Shown here: positions 35,241-44,105 of the stretch, piece after piece | How positions within the stretch are numbered: position 1 is the first letter of the stretch | How the letters are laid out: each line of letters opens with the position of its first letter | Origin: Ferruginibacter sp. | GTDB taxonomy: Bacteria; Bacteroidota; Bacteroidia; Chitinophagales; Chitinophagaceae | NCBI GenBank assembly: GCA_025362235.1 | Contig: JANYGZ010000055.1 | Location: 1-64,000 of the forward strand | DNA: 64,000 nucleotides | Direction: 5' to 3' | The notes under the pieces: model-generated | Database searches by the model: none | Told to the model about the DNA's origin: nothing | What the model saw: only the letters and a program-made list of their open reading frames with translations | Translations under genes and position numbers: made by a program

Positions 35241-36020
35241 ATGAGACCATTATGGACAGGAACAATTGGCTTTGGCCTGGTGAATATACCGGTAAAATTA
35301 TTTAGTGCTACCCAAGCCAGTGAATTGGATTTGGATATGTTGGATAAGAAAGACCATTCCAATATCCGTTTTATGAGGGTAAATGAAAAAACAGGTAAAG
35401 AGGTGGATTATCAAAACATAGTGAAGGGCTATAAATTGAATGATAATTATGTAGTGCTGGGAGATGAAGATTTTGAATCGGCCAATGCAGTAAAAACAAA
35501 AGTGATAGAAATAACGGATTTTGTATTGGAACAGGAAATAGACAGTATGTATTATGAAACGCCCTATTATCTTGCGCCGGAAAAATCAGGAGTAAGGGCG
35601 TATGCTTTGTTAAGGGAGGCTTTGCAAAAAACAGGTAAGGTAGGCGTAGCAACTTTTGTAATGAGAAATAAAGAAAACCTTGCCATCATCAAAGTTTCAG
35701 GCGAAGCACTCATATTGAGCAAGATGCGTTTTGCTGAAGAAATAAGGGAAAGTAAAGAATTATCACTGCCAGCAAAATCTTCCGTAAAACCTGCTGAACT
35801 TAAAATGGCTATTTCCCTTATCAACCAGTTATCCGGAAAGTTTACCATCACTAAATACAAAGACCAATATACTGCTCAATTATTAAAACTGATAAAAGCC
35901 AAAGCAAAGGGTGGAAAAACAACAACCAGCTCTCCTTTAAAAATAGTGCACAGCAAAGCAAAAGACCTGATGGAGCAATTAAAAGAAAGCCTGAATACTA
36001 AACCCAAAAAAGCATCCTGA
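35241..36020 (+). CDS. ku: Ku protein (non-homologous end joining)
   Basis: A 259-residue bacterial Ku. It opens MRPLWTGTIGFGLVNIPVKL and carries LDMLDKKDHSNIRFMRVNEK and KGYKLNDNYVVLGDEDFESA, all typical of the DNA-encircling Ku core; the basic C-terminal tail (HSKAKDLMEQLKESLNTKPK) probably contacts DNA. It forms a homodimeric ring on double-strand ends and recruits LigD. The LigD phosphoesterase starts 1 nt after its stop, so the genes are translationally linked. Confidence 0.96.
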   Translation: MRPLWTGTIGFGLVNIPVKLFSATQASELDLDMLDKKDHSNIRFMRVNEKTGKEVDYQNIVKGYKLNDNYVVLGDEDFESANAVKTKVIEITDFVLEQEIDSMYYETPYYLAPEKSGVRAYALLREALQKTGKVGVATFVMRNKENLAIIKVSGEALILSKMRFAEEIRESKELSLPAKSSVKPAELKMAISLINQLSGKFTITKYKDQYTAQLLKLIKAKAKGGKTTTSSPLKIVHSKAKDLMEQLKESLNTKPKKAS

Positions 36021-36021
36021 T

Positions 36022-36645
36022 ATGAGCCTCGTAAAATATGCAGCAAAAAGAAATTTTAAGGTGACGCCGGAGCCAACAGCGGTACTTAAAAAAGACAGCG
36101 CAAAATTATCTTTTGTAGTGCAGCGGCACAAAGCATCTCACCTGCATTACGACTTCAGGCTGGAGATGGATGGCGTATTAAAAAGCTGGGCGGTGCCAAA
36201 AGGGCCATCTATGAACCCCGGAGACAAACGTCTTGCAATGATGGTGGAAGACCATCCTTACTCGTACAAAGATTTTAATGGCGTGATACCAGCAGGTTAT
36301 GGTGCAGGCATTGTGGAAATATGGGACGATGGAAAATACACAGACATTAACAGTTCAGGAAAGGATGCGGAAAAAAAATTAAAAGCCGGATTAAAATCAG
36401 GCAGTCTGAAATTTATTTTATATGGGAAAAAATTGAAGGGGGAATTTGCTTTAGTTAAATTAAAAGGCAAACAGGAAAACGCCTGGCTCCTGATAAAACA
36501 CAAAGATGAATATGCCGTAAGTAAGGCGTATGATAGCGAAAAGGAAACAGCAAAAACATCACCTATCAACAAATGGTTAGCAGCAAACAAACAACCCGAA
36601 AAAAAAAATTCTACCAGGCAAGTAAAGTCAGCAGGGAAAAACTAA
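36022..36645 (+). CDS. LigD 3'-phosphoesterase (PE) domain protein
   Basis: 207 residues forming the PE module of LigD, which trims 3'-ribonucleotides and 3'-phosphates. The metal-binding core is VVQRHKASHLHYDFRLEMDG followed by LKSWAVPKGPSMNP, and VEDHPYSYKDFNGVIPAGYG is also diagnostic. The last 25 residues are a lysine-rich linker. The reading frame overlaps the ligase-polymerase ORF by 73 nt in another frame, with a run of ten A (36599-36608) inside the overlap; a one-base slip joins them. Confidence 0.92.
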   Translation: MSLVKYAAKRNFKVTPEPTAVLKKDSAKLSFVVQRHKASHLHYDFRLEMDGVLKSWAVPKGPSMNPGDKRLAMMVEDHPYSYKDFNGVIPAGYGAGIVEIWDDGKYTDINSSGKDAEKKLKAGLKSGSLKFILYGKKLKGEFALVKLKGKQENAWLLIKHKDEYAVSKAYDSEKETAKTSPINKWLAANKQPEKKNSTRQVKSAGKN

Positions 36646-38513
36646 ATAATTATGTAAAACCAATGCTTGCTAAAGAAACAGCCAGTGCTTTTGATGATAA
36701 AGATTGGCTTTTTGAGATTAAATGGGATGGTTACCGTGCCATCAGCGAAATTAAAGATGGCAAGGTTTTATTGTATTCAAGAAATGGCAATAGTTTTATA
36801 AATGATTATCCTTTAGTAGTAAGGGAACTGAAAAAAATAAAACATGATGCAGTGCTTGACGGCGAAATTGTAATACTGAATGAACAAGGGAAATCAGATT
36901 TTCAGAAACTTCAGCATTACGAAGACAATACCCAATATCCCATTTGCTATTATGTGTTTGACCTTTTATCATTAAACGGCAATGATACTTCTGAATTATC
37001 TTTGATTGAAAGAAAAGAATTGCTGAAAAAACTATTGCCAAAAAATATTGTTATTAAATATTCCGAACACATCAGTGGAAAAGGAAAAGATTTTTTTGAA
37101 GCCGCAAAGAAGAATGACCTGGAAGGCATCATGGCAAAGAAGGCCCAAAGTTTATATCATCCCGGTGCAAGAACAGGCGACTGGTTAAAAATAAAACACC
37201 ACAAATCTCAGGAAGTAATTATTGCAGGCTTTACAGAGCCCACCGGCTCACGAAAATATTTTGGTGCATTGGTGTTGGCAATGCCTGGAGGCGGCAAACT
37301 AAAATATGTTGGGCATACAGGTTCTGGTTTTACAGATAATGATTTAAAGGAAATTTATGAAATGCTGAAACCACTTATTCAAAAGAAATCGCCTTTTGAT
37401 GAAGTTGTAAAAACCAACGCACGGGTTACATGGATAAAACCAATACTGGTAGCCGAAATAAAATTTACGGAGTTGACAACAGAAAATAAAATGCGCCACC
37501 CAATTTTTTTAAGGTTAAGAGATGACAAACGGGTAAAAGAAATAAATATGGCACCGATAAAAAAAGCAACACCACCAAAGCAACAACCGCTGGCCGAAGA
37601 AAAGCCCAACGAAGCAATCCGGGCTTTTGGAAAAATAAAGGTAAATACTACCAACCTGAATAAGACATATTTTCCTGATGAAGCCGTAACAAAAGGGATG
37701 GTGATTGATTACTATCAGCAGGTAGCTGACTATATATTGCCTTATTTAAAAGACAGGCCACAGTCTTTAAAAAGAAACCCTAATGGCATTTTAGATAAAG
37801 GGTTTTTTCACAAAGATGCCGGTGATGAGGCACCTGAATGGGTGAAGAGCATCGAAATTTATTCTGAGTCTGCAAAAAAAGAAATTGACTATATTATTTG
37901 TAACGACAGGCAAACATTGGCGTATCTAAACAATCTTGGTTGCATAGAATTAAACCCATGGAACTCCAGAACAAAGTGGCTTGACAAACCGGATTATTTA
38001 ATAATAGATATAGACCCTTCAGAAAAAAATACTTTTGAACAGGTGATAGCAACCGCCCTTGCGTTTAAAACAATTTTAGATAAAGCCGGTGCAGATTGTT
38101 ATTGCAAAACGTCCGGCGCGACAGGGCTTCATATTTTTTTACCAATGGACAAAAAATATTTATATGAACAGGTAAAAGATTTTGCTCATTTTTTATGTAT
38201 GATGGTAAATGAGCAATTACCAAAATTTACAAGCCTGGAAAGAAGCTTACAAAAAAGGGGCAACAACAAAATATACCTTGATTATTTGCAAAACCGCCGT
38301 GGGCAAACCATTGCATCTGCTTACAGCCTGCGGCCCCATCCCGGTGCCACGGTATCAATGCCTTTACTTTGGAAAGAAGTAAAGCCGGGCCTTACACCAT
38401 CAGCATTCACCATTTACAAAGCTTTGCCAAGAATAAATAAAATGGGCGACATTTTTTCAGGAGTGTTAGGCAAGGGAATAGATATAAAAAAATGCCTTGA
38501 AAAACTTTCCTGA
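36573..38513 (+). CDS. ligD: DNA ligase D, ligase-polymerase part
   Basis: 646 residues carrying the ATP-dependent ligase (nucleotidyl Lys50 in FEIKWDGYRAIS, OB-fold to about 325) and the archaeo-eukaryotic primase-type polymerase (from about 355; acidic pair in IIDIDPSEKN near 477, and NRRGQTIASAYSLRPHPG). The annotated ATG at 36573 lies within the PE gene; an internal ATG at 36663 (MLAKETASAF) is the other choice. PE plus this part gives about 850 residues, the size of a complete PE-Lig-Pol LigD, so this is probably the same protein after a -1 slip in the A10 run, or a sequence error. Confidence 0.93.
   Translation: MVSSKQTTRKKKFYQASKVSREKLNNYVKPMLAKETASAFDDKDWLFEIKWDGYRAISEIKDGKVLLYSRNGNSFINDYPLVVRELKKIKHDAVLDGEIVILNEQGKSDFQKLQHYEDNTQYPICYYVFDLLSLNGNDTSELSLIERKELLKKLLPKNIVIKYSEHISGKGKDFFEAAKKNDLEGIMAKKAQSLYHPGARTGDWLKIKHHKSQEVIIAGFTEPTGSRKYFGALVLAMPGGGKLKYVGHTGSGFTDNDLKEIYEMLKPLIQKKSPFDEVVKTNARVTWIKPILVAEIKFTELTTENKMRHPIFLRLRDDKRVKEINMAPIKKATPPKQQPLAEEKPNEAIRAFGKIKVNTTNLNKTYFPDEAVTKGMVIDYYQQVADYILPYLKDRPQSLKRNPNGILDKGFFHKDAGDEAPEWVKSIEIYSESAKKEIDYIICNDRQTLAYLNNLGCIELNPWNSRTKWLDKPDYLIIDIDPSEKNTFEQVIATALAFKTILDKAGADCYCKTSGATGLHIFLPMDKKYLYEQVKDFAHFLCMMVNEQLPKFTSLERSLQKRGNNKIYLDYLQNRRGQTIASAYSLRPHPGATVSMPLLWKEVKPGLTPSAFTIYKALPRINKMGDIFSGVLGKGIDIKKCLEKLS
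36599..36608 (+). other. A10 slippery run joining the two LigD reading frames
   Basis: Ten consecutive A follow CCCG. In the PE frame this reads PEKKNSTRQ; after a -1 step it reads PEKKKFYQASK, in frame with the ligase. An eleventh A would do the same. Confidence 0.6.
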
Positions 38514-38538
38514 ATAATGTTTGTTAATAACTTTAAAG

Positions 38539-38646
38539 ATGTGGTTTTCCCAGGATATTGAAACCACCGGGATAATAATGTTTGAAGTTGCAGCTAAAAA
38601 AATCAATAGGGCACACAAAGAAGATGAGGCAGAGTGGAAGGTGTAA
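38539..38646 (+). CDS. Possible 35-residue ORF between ligD and the exonuclease gene
   Basis: ATG at 38539 opens a short frame (MWFSQDIETTGIIMFEVAAK...EDEAEWKV). There is no recognised family and no clear ribosome-binding site. It is the only coding candidate in the 183-bp gap, which also holds a CCTGCA/TGCAGG hairpin at about 38660. Confidence 0.25.
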   Translation: MWFSQDIETTGIIMFEVAAKKINRAHKEDEAEWKV

Positions 38647-38696
38647 ATAAATATAGCCCCTGCAATTTGCAGGAGTGTTACAATGAAAAAAAATGA

Positions 38697-39719
38697 ATGG
38701 TTCCATTAATTCAATTTACAGATAAAGGGTTGTACTGCCCGGCAGGCAACTTTTACATAGACCCATGGAAACCTGTGGACAAAGCCATTATTACACACGC
38801 CCACAGTGATCATGCACGTGCAGGCAGTAAAAAATATCTTTGCCATTCGCTTACAAAACCAATTCTGCAATTGCGTCTCGGCGAGGGCAACTACCAGGCA
38901 ACGGAATGGAGCGAAACACATTTTATAGATAACGTAAAAGTTTCGCTTCATCCTGCCGGTCATATCATCGGCTCTTCGCAGGTAAGGGTAGAATACAAAG
39001 GAGAAGTGTGGGTTTTTACGGGCGATTATAAAACAGAAGATGATGGAATTAGTGGTGCATATCAACCTGTAAAGTGCAATACTTTTATTACCGAATCAAC
39101 CTTTGGGTTGCCCATTTACAAATGGAAACCACAGCGACAAATTTATGCAGATATACAAAACTGGGTGTTGCAAAACAGGCAGCAGGAAAAAACTTCTGTA
39201 TTAATTGCTTACAGCTTAGGCAAAGCACAAAGAGTATTGGATGCGTTGAAAGACACCACGGATACTGTATATGTTCATGGTGCCATCTATAATATGCAGC
39301 AGGTGATGAACACACTCGGGTACAAATTTGTAGATGTAAAGCGGGTGACACCCGAAACAACCAAGCAGGAATTGAAAAATGCCATTGTTATTGCACCTCC
39401 GTCGGCAGATGGAACACCGTGGATGAAAAAATTTACTCCTTATCGTGTGGGTATATGCAGTGGTTGGATGCACGTTAGGGGCAACCAACGAAGGAGAAAT
39501 GCCGACAAAGGTTTTGCACTTAGCGACCATTGCGACTGGGATGGCCTTGTAACTGCAGTAAAAACAACTGGCGCAGAAAAAGTTTTTGTTACACATGGCT
39601 TCCAGGCTGCTTTTAGTAAATACCTCAATGAAAATGGAATAGAAGCTGATGAAGTAAAAACACAATATGGCAATGATGAAGAAGATAAAATTGCAGAGGA
39701 TAAAACTGAATTGTTATGA
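38697..39719 (+). CDS. Ligase-associated DNA exonuclease (MBL fold, EXO of the LIG-EXO cluster)
   Basis: A 340-residue metallo-beta-lactamase-fold nuclease. The metal motif is THAHSDHARAG (His34, His36, Asp38, His39); further ligands are in HPAGHIIGSSQ, FTGDYKTEDDG and LSDHCDWDGL. This family sits with an ATP-dependent ligase, an Lhr-like helicase and a metallophosphoesterase. Here the ligase overlaps its stop by 4 nt (ATGA), but the helicase and phosphoesterase genes do not follow. Confidence 0.92.
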   Translation: MVPLIQFTDKGLYCPAGNFYIDPWKPVDKAIITHAHSDHARAGSKKYLCHSLTKPILQLRLGEGNYQATEWSETHFIDNVKVSLHPAGHIIGSSQVRVEYKGEVWVFTGDYKTEDDGISGAYQPVKCNTFITESTFGLPIYKWKPQRQIYADIQNWVLQNRQQEKTSVLIAYSLGKAQRVLDALKDTTDTVYVHGAIYNMQQVMNTLGYKFVDVKRVTPETTKQELKNAIVIAPPSADGTPWMKKFTPYRVGICSGWMHVRGNQRRRNADKGFALSDHCDWDGLVTAVKTTGAEKVFVTHGFQAAFSKYLNENGIEADEVKTQYGNDEEDKIAEDKTELL

Positions 39720-41323
39720 AAGCATTTGCTCAACTGGTAGATGCTTTAAGTGCCACTACCAAAACCAATGAAAAGATAGCCGCAATGGAATATTATTTTT
39801 CAGTGGCAGCGGATAGAGATAAAGTTTGGGTGATTGCATTATTCAGCGGCCGCAGGCCTAAACGCACCATCTCATCTACTTTGCTAAAAAACTGGTGCAG
39901 CGAATTTTGTAATATTCCCTTGTGGTTACTCGATGAGTGTTATCACACTGCAGGCGACTTATCTGAAACCATCGCTTTGTTAGTGGAAGCAAGTAACACA
40001 GTTATGGAAGTTCCGCAGGAACATCCGTTGAACTATTACATTGAGCAATTTATTTCGTTAGAAAGAGCTGCTGAAGAAGATAGAAAAAAATTTATGCTGC
40101 AGGGTTGGGCACAACTGGGAAGCACTACAGAAAAATTTGTATTTAATAAATTACTAAGTGGCTCTTTTCGTATTGGTGTTAGCCAGCAGCTTATGGTAAA
40201 TGCTTTGGCTAAAGTTTCTGGTACGGCACCTGCTGTAATTGCACACCGCATCAGCGGCAAATGGAATCCTGCCACTATTTCTTTTAACGAATTGCTGAGC
40301 GATGAAAATAATATTTCAGACATCTCTAAACCTTATCCATTTTATCTTGCTTACCCGCTTGAAGATGCAGTGGAAACACTAGGCAGTATTGATGAGTGGC
40401 AGGTGGAATGGAAATGGGATGGTATTCGTGGACAGATTATAAAAAGAAACGATATTTTTTTTGTGTGGAGCCGTGGAGAAGAATTGATGACAGATAAATT
40501 TCCAGAATACAATTTGTTTCAGCAATCGCTGCCCAATGGAACGGTACTGGATGGAGAAATTATTGTAGCAGATGGCGCCACACCCTTCCCATTTGCATTA
40601 ATGCAAACCCGTATCGGCCGAAAAAATATCAATAAAAAAATATTGCAGGATGCACCAGTAAGTTTTTTTGCTTACGATGTTTTAGAATGTGATGGCATAG
40701 ATTGTAGAAATATGCCATTGCAACAAAGAAGGCAAAAGTTAGAACAAATTATAGCGTTGGCTGCTACTGATAAAATGCAGCTTTCTCCGATAATACAATG
40801 TGCTGATTGGAATGTATTGGCACTGTTGCGCCAGCAAAGCAGGGAGCATTATGCAGAGGGGTTTATGCTGAAAAGAAAAAACAGTATCTATCAAACAGGA
40901 AGAAAAAGGGGCGATTGGTGGAAATGGAAAATTGACCCTTTAACCATTGATGCTGTTATGATTTATGCACAAAAGGGAAGCGGACGAAGAAGTAATTTAT
41001 ATACTGATTACACTTTTGCAGTAAGAAATGCTGATAAATTGGTGCCATTTACCAAAGCTTACAGCGGTCTAACAGATAAAGAATTTGCTCAGGTAGATGC
41101 TTTTGTGAAACGCAATGCTATTGAAAAATTTGGGCCTGTAAGAACAGTGAAACCTGAACTTGTTTTTGAAATCGCTTTTGAAGGTATCGCTGCAAGTAAC
41201 CGTCATAAAAGCGGAGTTGCGCTTCGGTTTCCACGAATGAGCCGCTGGCGCCACGATAAAAAAGCAGATGAAATAAATACGCTGGAGGATTTAAAAAAAA
41301 TGCTGGAAATATATGGCAAGTAA
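39716..41323 (+). CDS. ATP-dependent DNA ligase (exonuclease-associated)
   Basis: A 535-residue ligase of the cisplatin-response/LIG-EXO type. The N-terminal DNA-binding domain (about 1-200) precedes the active lysine in VEWKWDGIRGQI (about Lys231), then VLDGEIIVAD, SFFAYDVLECDGID, AEGFMLKRKNSIY and the WWKWKIDPLTIDAVMIY motif, with an OB-fold ending in EIAFEGIAASNRHKSGVALR. It is translationally coupled to the exonuclease. It is distinct from LigD and probably serves another break or crosslink repair route. Confidence 0.94.
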   Translation: MKAFAQLVDALSATTKTNEKIAAMEYYFSVAADRDKVWVIALFSGRRPKRTISSTLLKNWCSEFCNIPLWLLDECYHTAGDLSETIALLVEASNTVMEVPQEHPLNYYIEQFISLERAAEEDRKKFMLQGWAQLGSTTEKFVFNKLLSGSFRIGVSQQLMVNALAKVSGTAPAVIAHRISGKWNPATISFNELLSDENNISDISKPYPFYLAYPLEDAVETLGSIDEWQVEWKWDGIRGQIIKRNDIFFVWSRGEELMTDKFPEYNLFQQSLPNGTVLDGEIIVADGATPFPFALMQTRIGRKNINKKILQDAPVSFFAYDVLECDGIDCRNMPLQQRRQKLEQIIALAATDKMQLSPIIQCADWNVLALLRQQSREHYAEGFMLKRKNSIYQTGRKRGDWWKWKIDPLTIDAVMIYAQKGSGRRSNLYTDYTFAVRNADKLVPFTKAYSGLTDKEFAQVDAFVKRNAIEKFGPVRTVKPELVFEIAFEGIAASNRHKSGVALRFPRMSRWRHDKKADEINTLEDLKKMLEIYGK

Positions 41324-41391
41324 GAGAAATAACTGGGGCTATAAGAGGTAAATTTGGACCCCTCATTCAAAAAGAAACAAGAGGAACGATA

Positions 41392-41475
41392 ATGAATGTA
41401 TTGATGAAGAAGACCTTTGAAGGTAGCGATGATCCAGAAAAAATGAAGAAGCATGTTCCTAAAATGGATGCATAA
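41392..41475 (+). pseudogene. Gene remnant after the DNA ligase
   Basis: Past the ligase stop, one frame is open from about 41320 and reads GAIRGKFGPLIQKETRG then, from ATG 41392, MNVLMKKTFEGSDDPEKMKK and ends in HVPKMDA. It has the look of a C-terminal protein end without its body. It shows no resemblance that I can see to Lhr helicase or the cluster phosphoesterase. Family unknown. Confidence 0.3.
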
Positions 41476-41611
41476 TAATTTCGTTTTAAAAAGCCGGGTT
41501 ATAAACTAAACCTCCTTTTAAATTTATTTTTTTTGAGGGAATAAATTGTCATGCTTTAATCTGGCATAATTATTACTTCACTTTATAAATGATACTATTC
41601 ACCTTTCAATT

Positions 41612-42592
41612 ATGCAGAATAAAAGGCTATCTTTTAATGGATTGTTCCAGGTTTTAAAAGAATCTTTCTCCTCTTTTGGAGATGATAAAGTAACAAAATT
41701 AAGCGGCTCCCTCGCTTATAGTACGGTGTTTTCGCTTGGCCCGCTTATAATATTGATTATTTCATTGTGTGGATTGTTTTTAGGCAGGCAGGCTGCGCAG
41801 GGTGAAATATATGCACAGCTTAAAAATTTTGTAGGCCCGGATATAGCTGATCAGTTACAGGGCATTATTAAAAATGCCTCAATTTCGAGACATAGTAAAA
41901 TAGCTGCCATAATTGGTGGGGGAGTATTATTGATTGGAGCAACAGCAATTTTTAGTGAGATACAGGATTCGATAAATACCATCTGGGGAATAAAGCCAAA
42001 ACCTAAAAAGGGATGGGTAAAATTTTTAAAGAACAGGTTCCTATCTTTTTCTCTGATAGTGGGGCTTGGGTTTTTATTACTAGTGTCTTTAACAATAAAT
42101 ACTTTAATTGATGGCTTCAATGCAAAAATGCAATTGTGGTTTCCGCATATTTCGATGGCGTTGTTTTATATTATTAACCTCGTTATTACAGCTGCAATTA
42201 TTACATCGATTTTTGCAGTTATTTTTAAAGTATTGCCAGATGCAGACATTATGTGGAGAGATGTTGCAACTGGCGCCTTTGCCACTGCAATATTATTTAT
42301 GTTGGGTAAAATGGGTATATCCTTTTACATCAGTAAAAGTAATGTTGGCAGCACATTTGGCGCAGCCGGATCGCTGGTAGTATTACTATTATGGGTTTAT
42401 TATTCTTCAATTATTTTATATTTCGGGGCAGAATTTACAAAAGCATACTCCATAAAATATAGTTTACCTATCAGGCCAAACCAGTATGCCGTTTCAACAA
42501 AAACAGTGGAAATAGAAACAGGCAAGGCAACCATTCAGGAAAATGATAAAAAGATAAAGGAAGTTAAAAAAGTAACGGAAGTTAAAACCTGA
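41612..42592 (+). CDS. YihY/BrkB family inner membrane protein
   Basis: A 326-residue protein with about six membrane helices (first at about 38-60, last at about 255-275). LSGSLAYSTVFSLGPLIIL and AAIIGGGVLLIGATAIFSEI then IQDSINTIWGIK are the family signature; VLPDADIMWRDVATGAF and SFYISKSNVGSTFGAAGSLV are also typical. The Lys-rich C-terminal tail is cytoplasmic. Function is not established despite old RNase BN labels. A terminator follows. Confidence 0.92.
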   Translation: MQNKRLSFNGLFQVLKESFSSFGDDKVTKLSGSLAYSTVFSLGPLIILIISLCGLFLGRQAAQGEIYAQLKNFVGPDIADQLQGIIKNASISRHSKIAAIIGGGVLLIGATAIFSEIQDSINTIWGIKPKPKKGWVKFLKNRFLSFSLIVGLGFLLLVSLTINTLIDGFNAKMQLWFPHISMALFYIINLVITAAIITSIFAVIFKVLPDADIMWRDVATGAFATAILFMLGKMGISFYISKSNVGSTFGAAGSLVVLLLWVYYSSIILYFGAEFTKAYSIKYSLPIRPNQYAVSTKTVEIETGKATIQENDKKIKEVKKVTEVKT

Positions 42593-42595
42593 TCG

Positions 42596-42627
42596 AAAGG
42601 CACGGCATCTTTTTATGCCTTTTTTAA
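42596..42627 (+). terminator. Intrinsic terminator after the YihY gene
   Basis: GGCAT (42604-42608) pairs with ATGCC (42615-42619), and the outer AAAGGCA/TGCCTTT can extend or compete; a T6 run follows. It lies 4 nt past the stop codon. Confidence 0.75.
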
Positions 42628-42784
42628 TAAAACAAAACGAAAAAAATGCAAACAAAAGCAGTTAGCAATAATATTCAGTCAATAATTGTTTTACGTAAAG
42701 TAATGCAATTAATTACTTGATAAAAAAATAAGGAAGGAGATAAATAAAATTGGCCAATTTAATTTTGGTCAATTTTTATTTATG

Positions 42785-42820
42785 TTGTGCACAATAATGT
42801 CTTGGTATTATTGTGCACAA
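42785..42820. repeat. Perfect 14-bp inverted repeat
   Basis: TTGTGCACAATAAT and ATTATTGTGCACAA flank an 8-nt loop; each arm also contains the self-palindrome TTGTGCACAA. It lies between the YihY terminator and the 3' end of the DUF6496 gene. No U-tract follows on either strand, so a protein-binding site or extragenic palindrome is as likely as a terminator. Confidence 0.6.
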
Positions 42821-42847
42821 AACGTTTATATATGGAACAATAAATGT

Positions 42848-43438
42848 CTACCTATTGAATAATGGTTTTTTGCCTGAAGGTCTGATAGGGCTCTTACTTT
42901 GCGACAAGTGTATATTATGATTCGGATCTCGTTTTGTAGTAATTCTCTTTAAAAGTTTTTTATCTATTTGCATCATTGGATCCTCCACATTTAGTCCTAT
43001 TACAGGACTTTTTTCCTCACCTGGCAATTCATTTTTTAAAGGAGTAGCAACAACGGGGGTATGCAGCGATTCTTCTGTGACTGGCAAATTTTTATATTCC
43101 GGTATTTCTTTTTTTATTTCTTTCTTTTTTGGGATAATTTTTTTTGCAGCAATTTTTTTAGTAATGGGAGTTTTAGCTGGTGCCGTTTTTTTTACTGAAC
43201 CTTTCAAAGGCTGTTTGGAAGTTTTAGTGGCAGTCTTTTTAGTGGCAGCTTTTTTTGATTTGTCGTTTTTTACCGGAACTTTTGCTCCTTTTTCTCTAAA
43301 CTCAGAAAGGCCTATAGCGGTTGCTTGTTTTGGATTGGTAACTGTCTTATCGGATTTGCCACTTTTTAAAGTTCCTTTTTCGCTGCGCTTAATGGCTGAT
43401 TTTACAGTTTTTTGTGCGCCCTTTGAATACTTAGCCAT
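42848..43438 (-). CDS. Lysine-rich DUF6496-type protein
   Basis: Start set at 43438 (MAKYSKGAQKTVKSAIKR), giving 196 residues; the upstream ATG at 43483 adds 15 residues of no family value. The first 55 residues, with GTLKSGKSDKTVTNPKQATA and IGLSEFREKGAKVP, match the DUF6496 module. The middle is a histone-H1-like run of KKTA/KKAA/KKI repeats. The C-terminal 60 residues are less basic. The composition suggests DNA binding or nucleoid compaction; this is inferred, not shown. Confidence 0.8.
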   Translation of the reverse strand: MAKYSKGAQKTVKSAIKRSEKGTLKSGKSDKTVTNPKQATAIGLSEFREKGAKVPVKNDKSKKAATKKTATKTSKQPLKGSVKKTAPAKTPITKKIAAKKIIPKKKEIKKEIPEYKNLPVTEESLHTPVVATPLKNELPGEEKSPVIGLNVEDPMMQIDKKLLKRITTKRDPNHNIHLSQSKSPIRPSGKKPLFNR

Positions 43439-43497
43439 AGTTTTTACTATTTTAATGTTTAAACTTTTTAGTATACCCAACATACCTTACCATTATC

Positions 43498-43755
43498 TTA
43501 TTCCATGTTACCGTAAAAGTCATTTTTTACATAATCATAATCTGCATTCTCGTCATCTGCAAAAAAATCATTTTTTATGCCTTCTTTATAACCTTTGTTA
43601 ATATCTCTAATATCTATTACTTTTGAAATATTTCCTTTTTTGACAGATATGTGTTTCCCTGCAATTGATTTTTTACGAAAATTGTACATGTCATCCTGAC
43701 CTTCAGGATGTGTTAGATTTTGGATAATAAGAGCCATGTTTTTTAGAATTGCCAT
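43498..43755 (-). CDS. Small hypothetical protein
   Basis: 85 residues from ATG 43755 (MAILKNMALIIQNLTHPEGQ); the frame is also open to 43794. It has a basic centre (KKSIAGKHISVKKG) and an acidic C-terminus (DDENADYDYVKNDFYGNME). No signal peptide, membrane helix or known domain is evident. It lies in a minus-strand run of small stress-type genes, which supports it being real. Confidence 0.5.
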   Translation of the reverse strand: MAILKNMALIIQNLTHPEGQDDMYNFRKKSIAGKHISVKKGNISKVIDIRDINKGYKEGIKNDFFADDENADYDYVKNDFYGNME

Positions 43756-43832
43756 TTTTATTTGATATAAATGATTGAAAATATAATATGTCAAATACTA
43801 GCACATAAATAGATGTACCTTTTTAAAAGACT

Positions 43833-44066
43833 TTAAATTTCAAATTGAGTACTTTCTATTTTATTTACTGATTTATCAGCTATATTATCTATCCCTTCCC
43901 TGGCTGATTCAATTTTATCTGCAATTGTATCCGTTATATCGTTCCACCCCTGCTTAAAACCATTACCAATTTTAGCTATTTTATTTCGGGTGTTTTTTCC
44001 TTTGGCTGGGGCATATAATATACCTACTATAATACCCGCTGTAAAAGCAATGAATATCTTATTCAT
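43833..44066 (-). CDS. YtxH-domain small membrane-associated protein
   Basis: 77 residues: an N-terminal hydrophobic segment with the YtxH hallmark (FIAFTAGIIVGILYAPAKG, then KNTRNKI) and an amphipathic helix of about 50 residues (IADKIESAREGIDNIADKS). YtxH proteins are general-stress proteins of unknown mechanism. It is followed by the hypothetical gene and preceded by a Thivi_2564 gene, all on the minus strand. Confidence 0.82.
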   Translation of the reverse strand: MNKIFIAFTAGIIVGILYAPAKGKNTRNKIAKIGNGFKQGWNDITDTIADKIESAREGIDNIADKSVNKIESTQFEI

Positions 44067-44105
44067 AATATTTGTTTAAAAGTTTTTCCAATAATTATAA
44101 TATTA

